DNA of 17,442 nt from Hyphomonas sp. (GTDB lineage Bacteria > Pseudomonadota > Alphaproteobacteria > Caulobacterales > Hyphomonadaceae): positions 1 to 17,442 of the forward strand of contig JANSXJ010000033.1 in NCBI GenBank assembly GCA_024743015.1, given 5' to 3'. The notes below the pieces were generated by a model. The model was not told the DNA's origin and did not search any database. It was given only the letters and a program-made list of their open reading frames with translations. Below, piece by piece: positions 1 through 7,579 of the stretch (the stretch's first letter is position 1; each line of letters starts with the position of its first letter). A program made the position numbers and the translations under genes.

Positions 1-20
1 AGCCAATGTTTCTTCTTCAT
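1..20 (-). CDS. Start of a gene running off the left edge (partial)
   Basis: An ATG on the minus strand at 20-18 opens a frame reading M-K-K-K-H-W before the window ends. A purine-rich ribosome-binding site (GGGAG, complement of about 28-32) lies about 8 bases upstream of it, and the start falls 42 bases after the stop of the preceding minus-strand gene. A lysine-rich opening after a good Shine-Dalgarno sequence fits a real gene, probably co-transcribed with the hypothetical membrane protein before it. Only six codons are visible, so no function can be given. Confidence 0.45.
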
Positions 21-62
21 TTTGCGATCTCCCGCGCGTTTGATGTCCCCAACGGCCAGAAA

Positions 63-1085
63 TTAGTGGACTGATCCAGGCGTTTGCGATTTTGGCTCCG
101 GTCCCGCATCGGGCTCTAAGTCTGCCGCCTCCGGCTGTGTCGTGTCACTCGCTTCCTGTAGGGTTTCAAGCTCAGTCTCTGGCAATGTTTGTTCAGCCTC
201 GCGAAGCGTATCTGCTGCTTCGGTGCCGGAACCGTCCAGGCTGGCTTGTTCAGCAGGGTCTGGCGCTGTTTCGATGTCGGAAACCGGCTCTTCCATGGTT
301 TCGGGCTCTACCGCCATTTCCGGCTCCGCTGCCAGCTCTGGTTCAGCCGCGGCGTCGGCCTGTTCTGCGTCATCGATAACGGGCACAGGTTTCGGTTTGC
401 GCTTCCAGAACGGCGCGTTTCGATCCGCTTTTCGATCATATTGCATCGCGTAAAACTCGCTCGCCGTATAGGTGAGTGGCTGAGGCGTGAGCGTCATGCC
501 AAGCGACCGCAGGCGTTCCACCACGGCGTCGCGCAGATGCAAACCGGGCAAAAGGTCGGATCGAAAACCATTGGCTTTCATCCAGTCGCGGACATGCCAG
601 CTGCGCGTCGAATGCGCATTCTTGGGGGCCGCCCCTTTGTGCTCTTCCCAGAGATATAGAGTGGCAATCGATCCGATGACGGCATCGACGGCGACATTCG
701 CAGCCGCTGCGACATCGCCTTGTCCCGACAAAGCGGCACGAAGCGTCTGCTTGTGCGCATCCAACTCATTGTAATTCCCGCGCATCATGGTGAGGCTTTC
801 GCGGTCAGCCTCATTCGGCCGGATCAGAATGCCGTCCAGCTGTGGGTGAACGACGGGTACTAGTTGAATTTCACTTTGAATTGAGCCGTCAGCGACGCCG
901 GCCAGTTCGCGGATCATGCGCATCAGATTCATGCGGAGTTCGTAGCCAACGCCGACCAGGGCGGCCTTCTCCATATCCCGCGCGCGATCAAGCCAGCGCC
1001 AGGCCGACCAGGCAAGATAACCGATTGAAGCTGTTAGAACGAATAATCCTGACGTCAGAAACGTCTGGAAAGTGGCGTCGGACAT
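63..1085 (-). CDS. Hypothetical single-pass membrane protein with acidic C-terminal tail
   Basis: I do not recognise the family of this 340-residue protein. The start is well supported: GGGGAGGAG lies just upstream of the ATG. One hydrophobic segment (about residues 9-27) is followed by WRWLDRAR, so the positive-inside rule puts the rest in the cytoplasm. Residues 35-220 look like a compact mixed helical domain without motifs I can name. From about residue 237 to the end the chain is low-complexity and very acidic, with degenerate AEPE-type units (about residues 246-268, bases 282-350) and many E, A, P, T and D; this part is probably disordered. A basic patch (WKRKPKP, 227-233) separates domain and tail. 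It lies downstream of thyA on the same strand, 105 bases away, and may be transcribed separately. It could be a membrane-tethered scaffold, but that is only inference. Confidence 0.8.
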   Translation of the reverse strand: MSDATFQTFLTSGLFVLTASIGYLAWSAWRWLDRARDMEKAALVGVGYELRMNLMRMIRELAGVADGSIQSEIQLVPVVHPQLDGILIRPNEADRESLTMMRGNYNELDAHKQTLRAALSGQGDVAAAANVAVDAVIGSIATLYLWEEHKGAAPKNAHSTRSWHVRDWMKANGFRSDLLPGLHLRDAVVERLRSLGMTLTPQPLTYTASEFYAMQYDRKADRNAPFWKRKPKPVPVIDDAEQADAAAEPELAAEPEMAVEPETMEEPVSDIETAPDPAEQASLDGSGTEAADTLREAEQTLPETELETLQEASDTTQPEAADLEPDAGPEPKSQTPGSVH

Positions 1086-1155
1086 GGTCTCCTCCCCTTT
1101 GTTTACCTTCTAGCAAAGGTTTTTGGGTTCGGCCACTCGCAATTAGTTTAGGTCA

Positions 1156-1174
1156 GGATCGTGCGATACGATCC
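1156..1174 (-). terminator. Possible hairpin after thyA
   Basis: A perfect 7-base inverted repeat (GGATCGT / ACGATCC) with a 5-base loop lies 17 bases after the thyA stop codon. No run of T follows it on the minus strand, so it is at best a weak or factor-assisted terminator or an mRNA-stabilising 3' hairpin. It could also be chance. Confidence 0.3.
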
Positions 1175-1190
1175 GTTCACTGGCCTCGTA

Positions 1191-1985
1191 TCAAACCGCG
1201 ACCGGCGCCTTGATGTGCGGGTGCGCCTCATAGTCGACCAACTCAAAATCCTCATACTCCCAACCGAACAGGTCCGTTTTGTCCGGGTTCAGGATCATGC
1301 GCGGCCCTTCATAGGGTTCGCGGGTCAGCTGCAGGCGGGCCTGTTCGATATGATTCGAGTAGAGGTGCGTATCGCCAAATGTGTGCACGAACTCGCCCGG
1401 TTTCAGTCCGGTTGCGCGCGCCATCATCATGGTCAGCAGAGCATAAGACGCGATATTGAACGGAACGCCGAGGAAAACATCGGCAGAGCGCTGATACAGC
1501 TGGCAATTCAAGCGTCCGTTCATAACATTGAACTGAAACAGACAATGACACGGCGGCAAGGCCATGTCCGGCACATCCGCCGGATTCCACGCCGAGACGA
1601 CCATTCGGCGTGAGTCGGGATTCGTCTGGATTTCGTCGAGCACCCACTGAATTTGATCGATTACCCGTCCATCCGGTGCCGTCCAGCTGCGCCACTGTTT
1701 GCCATAGACTGGACCAAGATCGCCGTCTTCATCGGCCCACTCGTCCCAGATCGAGACCTTTCGATCCTGCAGCCATTTCACATTCGTATCGCCGCGCAGG
1801 AACCAGAGAAGCTCGACTATAATCGAGCGCAGATGGAGTTTCTTGGTGGTTAGAAGTGGAAACCGGTCAGAGAGATCGAACCGAAGCTGACGGCCAAAGA
1901 CACCGAGCGTACCCGTGCCGGTGCGATCGCCGCGCTCTACGCCATTGTCGAGAATATCCTGCAGGAGATCGAGATACTGTTGCAT
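1191..1985 (-). CDS. thyA: Thymidylate synthase ThyA
   Basis: This enzyme methylates dUMP to dTMP using 5,10-methylene-tetrahydrofolate as carbon donor and reductant; it is cytosolic and homodimeric. The 264 residues equal the length of the E. coli enzyme, and key residues fall at the same numbers: R21, R126-R127 (SRRM), catalytic C146 in PPCHC, R166, D169, N177, H207 and Y209 (GDTHLYSNH). The C-terminus APVAV is the usual closing tail. The ATG gives the canonical N-terminus [12 protein letters not shown], although the ribosome-binding site is weak (GGAA about 12-15 bases upstream). No dihydrofolate reductase gene follows, which is a common partner elsewhere; the next gene is an unrelated membrane protein. 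The upstream side is a divergent region carrying three GANTC sites, which may tie expression to the cell cycle (inference). Confidence 0.98.
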   Translation of the reverse strand: MQQYLDLLQDILDNGVERGDRTGTGTLGVFGRQLRFDLSDRFPLLTTKKLHLRSIIVELLWFLRGDTNVKWLQDRKVSIWDEWADEDGDLGPVYGKQWRSWTAPDGRVIDQIQWVLDEIQTNPDSRRMVVSAWNPADVPDMALPPCHCLFQFNVMNGRLNCQLYQRSADVFLGVPFNIASYALLTMMMARATGLKPGEFVHTFGDTHLYSNHIEQARLQLTREPYEGPRMILNPDKTDLFGWEYEDFELVDYEAHPHIKAPVAV

Positions 1986-2002
1986 GCTTCGGTCATTTCC
2001 AC

Positions 2003-2059
2003 GACTCGACGATCAAGACCAGTGGAATCCGTCAGTTATGGTAAACAAAACCCTGAATC
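2003..2059. promoter_or_regulatory. Cluster of three GANTC (CcrM-type) sites in the thyA / TadG-like divergent region
   Basis: GACTC at 2003-2007, GAATC at 2025-2029 and GAATC at 2055-2059 lie within 57 bases of the 171-base divergent intergenic region; chance would give roughly one per 256 bases. In Caulobacter and relatives CcrM methylates the adenine of GANTC, and the methylation state together with GcrA controls cell-cycle promoters. The sites are seen directly; a regulatory role is inferred. I could not place convincing -35/-10 boxes. Confidence 0.4.
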
Positions 2060-2105
2060 TCGACCCACAATCTGCATCTCCAATCTAACGGCCCATCAAA
2101 CACAG

Positions 2106-2119
2106 TCCTGTATTCAGGA
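2106..2119. repeat. Short inverted repeat upstream of the TadG-like gene
   Basis: TCCTG and CAGGA flank a 4-base spacer, a 14-base near-palindrome about 38 bases before the start codon of the TadG-like gene. A second CCTGAAT at 2052-2058 is the inverse of ATTCAGG at 2112-2118. It could be an operator or a 5' mRNA hairpin; chance is not excluded. Confidence 0.25.
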
Positions 2120-2156
2120 TCGTAGGGAACGTTAGGGCGCTTCGGCGTTTAAAGAG

Positions 2157-3911
2157 ATGAGTACGATAAAGAATTTGGGCCGCGACAAAAGCGGTCAAGT
2201 TGCAATCCTGTTCGCGTTGTCGATCATTCCGATCGTCGCTGTCGCCGGATTCGCGATCGATTTTCAGCAAACCGTCAAACGGAAAGCGAAAGTCCAGCTG
2301 GTTATGGACTCCGCCGTCCTCGCCGCAGCGCGCGTGAAACAGACGGGCGCCTCCAACGCGGAGATCAAACTGACAGTCCAACAATTCATGGACGCTCAGA
2401 TTGGCGGTCTCGGAGGCCTGGACTGCGATCCGACCACGGTCACCGTAACCGAAAATTCCGAAGAAATCGATGCCAGCATCCTGTGCGAGCAGACAACCGC
2501 GCTGATCAAGGTTGTGGGCCGCGAAGAAATGCCTTTCCGGGTCAGTTCTGCATCTGAATACGGAATCGACAAAGTGGATGTCGCATTCATGTTCGACGTT
2601 TCGGGATCCATGAACAGTTCCAATCGCCTAACAAATCTCAAGGCGGCAGCGAAAGAGGCGATCGACGTGTTGCTGCCCGCTGGTGCACCAGCGGAGCTGA
2701 TCGAAGATACGCGCCTCGCCATGGTGTCCTACAATAGCATGGTCAATGCGGGTGATTTCTTCCCTGAAGTCGCCGGCGTCCCTGCGACCAGAACTTACGA
2801 ACACACGATTCAACCGATCTTCACTGAGGATGAGCTGACCGAAGGCGACCTCTATGATGAGCTGCATATCGGCCTTTACGACACCGATACGGGCAACTTG
2901 ATTTCTGAGCTTGGCGATGGCGCTAAGATCAAAATCGAGGACTGGCAGGATGATGATCTCACCATCGCGGTGACGGTCTCTCCCGCAAATACGCTATATG
3001 GTGAAGTCGAAAGCATGCGCCTGCAGCTGCGCGGTACGGAATATAAAAACAAAAACGATAATGGCGGACCTTACTCGCTATATGGCGGCAGTGGCATCGG
3101 GGCTGGCGAAGCCTGGGATATGGGTGACTTCACTATCCGCTTGCGCGCCTATTCCGAAAACGACCGCCAAGGGACGAAATTGTTCGACGAGACCATCGCG
3201 TTCTCGCTGGCCCTCGAAGATGACCTGGAGCCACAGGAAAAGTCCTACACCTTGACTTCGACCTGCGTGTGGGAGCGAGACGGCGCGGACAAATTTACCG
3301 ACGCCAATCCGGTGAACGGCGGCTATCTCGCACACCGTCAGGCCTGGTTTATTGAAGATAGCGACTATTCCGGTGGTGGATACTGGGAAGTTGGCCATCC
3401 GAATCGTCCGAACAATAGCACCTATGACGGTGACGAGTGTCGCGACCTCGATCCGGTTGAGCTGACCAATGATCGCACGACGCTAAACAGTTATGTCGAC
3501 TCTCTGACGGCAGGTGGCTGGACTGCGGGTCACCTCGGGGTGGCGTGGACATGGTACCTCGTCGCAGAGGACTGGAAAACGGTTTTCGACGGTGATGCCA
3601 CACCCCTCTCTTATTCGGAGCCAGATTCAGCGAAAGCCGTGATCCTGATGACGGATGGTGCATTCAACGCCGAAATCTATCCAGGGCAAGGCGACTCCGA
3701 CGATCAGGCGCGCGACCTTTGCGACAACATGAAACTAAAGGATGTCAAAATCTACGCTGTCGCGTTGAACGCGCCAGACGAAGGAAAGTCTGTCCTGTCT
3801 TACTGCGCCACCGGGCCCGACTATTATTTCGAGCCGGAAACCGCAGCGGAGCTCACCGAAGCTTATCAGAAGATCGCAACATCGATCTCTGACCTGCGGA
3901 TCTCGAAGTAA
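2157..3911 (+). CDS. TadG-like von Willebrand factor A protein with inserted beta-sandwich module
   Basis: This 584-residue protein has the architecture of TadE/TadG-like pseudopilin or pilus-assembly proteins. A short cytoplasmic leader (NLGRDKSGQVA) is followed by one transmembrane segment (about 16-36) and the typical FQQTVKRKAKVQLVMDSAVL stretch, then an extracytoplasmic region. A vWA domain begins near residue 140 with the metal-site motif DVSGSM (147-152) and ends after a second metal-site segment, ILMTDG (496-501), near residue 575. Between them, about residues 216-355 form a separate beta-rich module (LYDTDTG, GGPYSLYG, FTIRLRAYS) resembling an immunoglobulin-like repeat of surface proteins. 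After it the usual TadG segment resumes (CVWERDGADKFTDANP, 370-385). Extracytoplasmic cysteines (90, 110, 370, 429, 522, 550) are even in number and may form disulfides. It stands alone, without other tad genes here. The ATG has no well-spaced Shine-Dalgarno sequence (AAAGAG abuts it), and an in-frame TAG at 2133 rules out a much earlier start. Confidence 0.88.
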   Translation: MSTIKNLGRDKSGQVAILFALSIIPIVAVAGFAIDFQQTVKRKAKVQLVMDSAVLAAARVKQTGASNAEIKLTVQQFMDAQIGGLGGLDCDPTTVTVTENSEEIDASILCEQTTALIKVVGREEMPFRVSSASEYGIDKVDVAFMFDVSGSMNSSNRLTNLKAAAKEAIDVLLPAGAPAELIEDTRLAMVSYNSMVNAGDFFPEVAGVPATRTYEHTIQPIFTEDELTEGDLYDELHIGLYDTDTGNLISELGDGAKIKIEDWQDDDLTIAVTVSPANTLYGEVESMRLQLRGTEYKNKNDNGGPYSLYGGSGIGAGEAWDMGDFTIRLRAYSENDRQGTKLFDETIAFSLALEDDLEPQEKSYTLTSTCVWERDGADKFTDANPVNGGYLAHRQAWFIEDSDYSGGGYWEVGHPNRPNNSTYDGDECRDLDPVELTNDRTTLNSYVDSLTAGGWTAGHLGVAWTWYLVAEDWKTVFDGDATPLSYSEPDSAKAVILMTDGAFNAEIYPGQGDSDDQARDLCDNMKLKDVKIYAVALNAPDEGKSVLSYCATGPDYYFEPETAAELTEAYQKIATSISDLRISK

Positions 3912-3937
3912 GCTGAACAAAGACGCCACCCAATAAC

Positions 3938-3971
3938 AAAAAGGCCTCTGCAGGAAGCGGAGGCCTTTTTT
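3938..3971. terminator. Bidirectional rho-independent terminator
   Basis: A 9-base-pair stem (3943-3951 with 3957-3965, one G-T wobble) with the 5-base loop AGGAA is flanked by five A (3938-3942) on the left and six T (3966-3971) on the right. It therefore terminates in both directions. It lies 26 bases after the TadG-like stop and 21 bases after the stop of the convergent oxidoreductase gene. Confidence 0.92.
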
Positions 3972-3992
3972 AGTGTTTGCTTCTAGAGAGCG

Positions 3993-6900
3993 TTACTCAG
4001 CCGCGATCAGGGTCGTCTTCGCGCGGGGGAGCGTACCATCCGGCCAGTGTTGCCACAGTTCAGCTTCACGCGCGGAAGCCTTGGCAACCGCATCTTCCTT
4101 GATATGCCCATAGCCCCGAATCTCATCCGGAATTTCCGCGATCGCGACCGCAAGATCGATGTTCTTCGCGGATAAATCCGGCAGGATGCGCAGCATATTG
4201 TCGAGATACTGGTCCCGAAGTTTCTGCTCCATCTTGCGCTCGTCGGTCCAGCCAAACGGATCGAACTGCGTGCCGCGCAGCCACTTGAACCGTTTCAGGA
4301 TCTTGAAGCCGGTTTTCATCCAGGGTCCGAACGCTTTCTTCTTCAGATGCCCCTCTTCATCTTTCTTGGAGAAAATTGGCGGCGCGAGGTGGTAGTTCAG
4401 TTTTCCACCTTTGAAACTCTTGGCGAGATACGCGTCGAAGGCACCATCCGTCCAAAGGCGAGCGACTTCGTACTCGTCCTTATATGCCATCAGCTTGAAC
4501 GCGTAGCGCGCCACAGCTTCCGTCAGTCGCTCGCCGAGACCTGCTTCGGTTTCCACGGCCCGCACCTGATTGACCACATCCCGGTACTGATCCGCATATT
4601 TCCGGTTCTGGAATGCCACGAGCCGCTCCGAACGGTCTTCGATTAACTCGTCCAGACTCATCGGTGTGATATGGCCGCGAGGATCCTTTGCAGGCTCCAG
4701 ACGACCAGGGTCGTGAGCGGCGATCCGACCGACATCGAACGCCGCCATATTGTCATCAGCCTTGACACCATTCAGCTTGATGGCGCGATAGATACCGCGC
4801 AAGGACACCGGCACCTGGCCCTTCTGCCAGGCATATCCTGCCATGATCATGTTCGTGTAGATCGCATCATTGAAGTAAAGAATGGCCAGGGCCTCGGCAT
4901 CAAAAGCGGCAAAATCGGCAGACTGACGCTTCACACGCGCAGCCAGCAAATCGCTTTCGAACTTTTTCGACCGATCGCGAATAAACTCGCTCGTCGGGGT
5001 GACGTCACTATTCGCGTATGCCGCGGTTTTATCGGCATCCATAAGGTTAAGCGCATCGCCGCCCGCGGCTACAACCAGGTCGCAAGCGATCACGCAATCA
5101 GTACTCGCCGGCGGGACACGGCCGGTCGAAATCATATCCGGTTCGCGGGCAAAGCGAAGATGGCTGAGCACCGGGCCGCCCTTCTGCGCGAGACCCGTCA
5201 TATCGAGGCTTGATGCGGCATTGCCATCGACATGTGCACCCATGGCCAGGATTGCTGCGACCGTCGTAACACCGGTACCACCGACGCCCGTGAACAGCAC
5301 GTTCCAGGTCCGCTCAAGGCTCGGCGTCTCGGGTAGCGGAATGTAAGATGTATCGATCTCAGGCCGCGGCTCGTCCTTGGCGGTGAACTCACCGTCGGTC
5401 ACGGTGATGAAGCTCGGGCAGAAGCCCTTGATACAGGAGAGGTCGGTATTGCAGGTCGACTGATTGATCCGTCGCTTGCGGCCGAGCTCGGTTTCGACCG
5501 GTTCAACAGACAGGCAGTTGGATTTCAGCGAGCAATCGCCGCACCCTTCACACACAGCCGTATTGATCAGGACGCGCGTCCGGTCTGGAGCGCGCAGACC
5601 GCGCTTGGAGCGGCGGCGCTTCTCCGTGGCGCAGATCTGGTCATAGATCAAAACTGAAACGCCGGGCGTCTCACGCAACTGTTTCTGGACCATGTCGAGA
5701 TCGTCGCGGTCATAGATCTTCACCCGCCGCGGCAAGCCTTTGACGTTTGCATAACGGGTTGGATCTTCAGTTACGATGACGATGGTTTCGACGCCTTCGC
5801 CTTTGACCTGCGTCGCAATCTGTTGCGGCGTTTGACCAGACTCAACCGTTTGGCCTCCGGTCATCGCGACAGCGTCATTGTACAGAATCTTGTAGGTGAT
5901 ATTGGCGCCCGACGTGACAGCGGCGCGAATGGCGAGCGACCCCGAGTGTGAATAGGTCCCGTCACCAAGATTGACGAACATGTGGTTCTCATCGGTGGCG
6001 AAATGCTGGCCGACCCAGGCAATCCCTTCGCCGCCCATCTGGCTGGTCATGTCCGTGTTTCGATCCGGCATGAAATTCGCCATATAGTGACAGCCAATAC
6101 CGGCCAGCGCGCGTGATCCTTCCGGAACGACCGTAGACGTGTTGTGTGGACAACCAGAGCAGTAATGCGGCGTGCGCACAGTCGGAGTTGCATTGGTGCG
6201 CGCAGCCTCACCCGCGCGTCCGACGCGGGCGAAATATGCGTCCGCCTTGGCGGTGTCCCAGCCCTTTGGCAGAACGCTCGCAAGCGCAGTCGCGATTTCC
6301 GGAACCGGGATCGACCCGATCTGGCTGAGAAGAGGTTTGCCGTCCGCGGTGCGCTTGCCTTCCAGCACAGGTCGCTGTTTTTCCGGTACGGAATAGAGTG
6401 CGGCGCGCAGCTGCTCCTCGATCAGCGGGCGCTTATGCTCGATGACCAGGACCCGCTCAAGGCCAGCACAAAACGCGCGGATGCCTTCCGGCTCCAACGG
6501 CCAGGGCATCGCGACCTTGTAGATCGCCACACCAAGCCGGCCTGCCTCTTCCGGCGTGAGACCCAGCGCCTCAAGCGCTTCAAACACATCTCTGGCCGCC
6601 TGCCCCGTGACGATCAGACCGATGCGGGGCTTGCTGCTTGGCAGGATCACACGGTCCAGCTGATTGGCTCGCACCCAGGCCTGAGCGGCGGGGAGCTTGT
6701 ATTCTCGCAGACGCCGCTCCTTCTCGAGTGGCGGATCCGACCGGCGCATGTGAACACCGTCTGAAGGGAACTCAAATTCCGGGGTCACGAAATTCATTCG
6801 ATCCAGCGACACATCCACGACAGCGCCGCTATCCATCGTGTCTGCGAGCGCAATCATCGCGCTCCAACCACCCGTAAACCGGCTCATCGCCCAACCGTGC

Positions 6901-7451
6901 AGACCAAAATCAAGCACGTCCTGAATAGAGGCCGGGTTGAGCACCGGGATCTCGGCATCCTGCATCGCGTATTCTGACTGAGATGGCAGGGTCGAAGACT
7001 TGCACATGTGGTCATCGCCAAGCACGGCCAACACACCGCCGAGCGCCGACGTCCCTGCGGCGTTCGCATGTTTGAAGACGTCGCCGGTGCGATCCACACC
7101 CGGGGCCTTGCCATACCAGATACCGAACAAGCCATCGCGCTTTGCGCCCGGGAACAAGCCAAGCTGCTGGCTCCCCCAGACCGCTGTGGCGCCAAGATCT
7201 TCGTTCAAACCTTCCCAGAACTTCACATCATGTTCATCGAGCCATTTCTGCGCGGCACGAAGCTGTTGGTCATAGCCGCCGAGCGGCGACCCACGATATC
7301 CTGAAATGAACCCTGCCGTATTGTGTCCGGCCTGAAGATCCAGTCGCTTCTGATCAAGCGGCAGGCGCACCAGCGCCTGAATTCCCGTCATGTACGCTTT
7401 TCCCTCGACAAGATCATATTTGTCGTCCAGCGTGACTTCACGATGTTCCAA
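3993..7451 (-). CDS. Indolepyruvate ferredoxin oxidoreductase, single-chain fused form
   Basis: This cytosolic enzyme oxidatively decarboxylates aryl-pyruvates (indolepyruvate, phenylpyruvate, from aromatic amino acid transamination) to aryl-acetyl-CoA, passing electrons to ferredoxin. Its 1152 residues combine the alpha and beta subunits of the two-subunit enzymes, as is usual in proteobacteria. In order: a pyrimidine-binding-type N-terminal domain (about 20-230, with GYRGSPLGGYD), a central domain (270-400), the thiamine-diphosphate domain (about 425-610; CSGCPHN 431-437, metal motif GDGTYSHSG 496-504, YNDAVAMTGGQ 524-534), an iron-sulfur segment with Cys 634, 637, 640, 646, 667, 673 and 678, and a gamma-type domain starting GVGGTGVTT (722-730). 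The tail beyond about 1000 is typical of the fused family. The start is TTG at 7451, supported by GGAGAG six bases upstream; the first in-frame ATG is residue 22. Physiological substrate range (aromatic versus branched-chain keto acids) is not certain. It is divergent from an Lrp/AsnC gene, the probable regulator. Confidence 0.93.
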   Translation of the reverse strand: MEHREVTLDDKYDLVEGKAYMTGIQALVRLPLDQKRLDLQAGHNTAGFISGYRGSPLGGYDQQLRAAQKWLDEHDVKFWEGLNEDLGATAVWGSQQLGLFPGAKRDGLFGIWYGKAPGVDRTGDVFKHANAAGTSALGGVLAVLGDDHMCKSSTLPSQSEYAMQDAEIPVLNPASIQDVLDFGLHGWAMSRFTGGWSAMIALADTMDSGAVVDVSLDRMNFVTPEFEFPSDGVHMRRSDPPLEKERRLREYKLPAAQAWVRANQLDRVILPSSKPRIGLIVTGQAARDVFEALEALGLTPEEAGRLGVAIYKVAMPWPLEPEGIRAFCAGLERVLVIEHKRPLIEEQLRAALYSVPEKQRPVLEGKRTADGKPLLSQIGSIPVPEIATALASVLPKGWDTAKADAYFARVGRAGEAARTNATPTVRTPHYCSGCPHNTSTVVPEGSRALAGIGCHYMANFMPDRNTDMTSQMGGEGIAWVGQHFATDENHMFVNLGDGTYSHSGSLAIRAAVTSGANITYKILYNDAVAMTGGQTVESGQTPQQIATQVKGEGVETIVIVTEDPTRYANVKGLPRRVKIYDRDDLDMVQKQLRETPGVSVLIYDQICATEKRRRSKRGLRAPDRTRVLINTAVCEGCGDCSLKSNCLSVEPVETELGRKRRINQSTCNTDLSCIKGFCPSFITVTDGEFTAKDEPRPEIDTSYIPLPETPSLERTWNVLFTGVGGTGVTTVAAILAMGAHVDGNAASSLDMTGLAQKGGPVLSHLRFAREPDMISTGRVPPASTDCVIACDLVVAAGGDALNLMDADKTAAYANSDVTPTSEFIRDRSKKFESDLLAARVKRQSADFAAFDAEALAILYFNDAIYTNMIMAGYAWQKGQVPVSLRGIYRAIKLNGVKADDNMAAFDVGRIAAHDPGRLEPAKDPRGHITPMSLDELIEDRSERLVAFQNRKYADQYRDVVNQVRAVETEAGLGERLTEAVARYAFKLMAYKDEYEVARLWTDGAFDAYLAKSFKGGKLNYHLAPPIFSKKDEEGHLKKKAFGPWMKTGFKILKRFKWLRGTQFDPFGWTDERKMEQKLRDQYLDNMLRILPDLSAKNIDLAVAIAEIPDEIRGYGHIKEDAVAKASAREAELWQHWPDGTLPRAKTTLIAAE

Positions 7452-7457
7452 GGCGCA

Positions 7458-7463
7458 CTCTCC
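7458..7463 (-). promoter_or_regulatory. Ribosome-binding site fixing the TTG start of the oxidoreductase
   Basis: GGAGAG on the minus strand ends six bases before the TTG at 7451-7449. No ATG or GTG in frame lies close enough to use it, so it supports the TTG as the true start. Confidence 0.65.
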
Positions 7464-7507
7464 AGTGTTGCGTTTAGGTCATATATCCCAACATATTAAC
7501 GAAAATA

Positions 7508-7545
7508 CTTGTCTTCTTTGCAAGAATGGGGATAAATTGAGCAAT
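7508..7545. promoter_or_regulatory. Candidate Lrp/AsnC operator region between the oxidoreductase and its regulator
   Basis: The 128-base divergent region is AT-rich compared with its flanks. TTCTT-TGC-AAGAA (7514-7526) is a perfect 5-base-arm palindrome, overlapped by CTTG...CAAG (7508-7511 and 7521-7524). A second element, ATTG-AG-CAAT (7536-7545), is centred about 20 bases further, close to two helical turns. Lrp/AsnC proteins bind as multimers to such phased, degenerate palindromes, often autoregulating and controlling a divergent gene. The repeats are seen directly; the binding is inferred. TTGTCT (7509-7514) and TAAATT (7533-7538), 18 bases apart, could be a weak promoter for the regulator. 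Confidence 0.45.
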
Positions 7546-7569
7546 ATTATACCCACACACACGATTTTC

Positions 7570-7574
7570 GGGGG
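7570..7574 (+). promoter_or_regulatory. Ribosome-binding site fixing the TTG start of the Lrp/AsnC gene
   Basis: GGGGG followed by AAAAT ends five bases before the TTG at 7580. No in-frame ATG or GTG exists between the nearby upstream sequence and the conserved N-terminal helix, so TTG is the only sensible start. Confidence 0.55.
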
Positions 7575-7579
7575 AAAAT

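Noticed and set aside
92..659. Several plus-strand open frames opposite the acidic hypothetical protein
   Set aside because: They are rich in Ser/Arg/Cys and lack a ribosome-binding site; they mirror the Glu/Ala/Pro-rich codons of the minus-strand gene.
4671..5213. 180-codon plus-strand frame inside the oxidoreductase gene
   Set aside because: It is antisense to conserved oxidoreductase sequence, with no ribosome-binding site and no recognisable domain.
7546..7551. Perfect TATAAT on the minus strand as the oxidoreductase -10 box
   Set aside because: No acceptable -35 element lies 16-18 bases upstream (the region is CCCCCG), and it is about 100 bases from the start; it may be chance in an AT-rich gap.
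7552..7562. Short CA-repeat run near the Lrp/AsnC start as a phase-variable tract
   Set aside because: Only about five dinucleotide units, outside any coding frame and too short to expect slippage.
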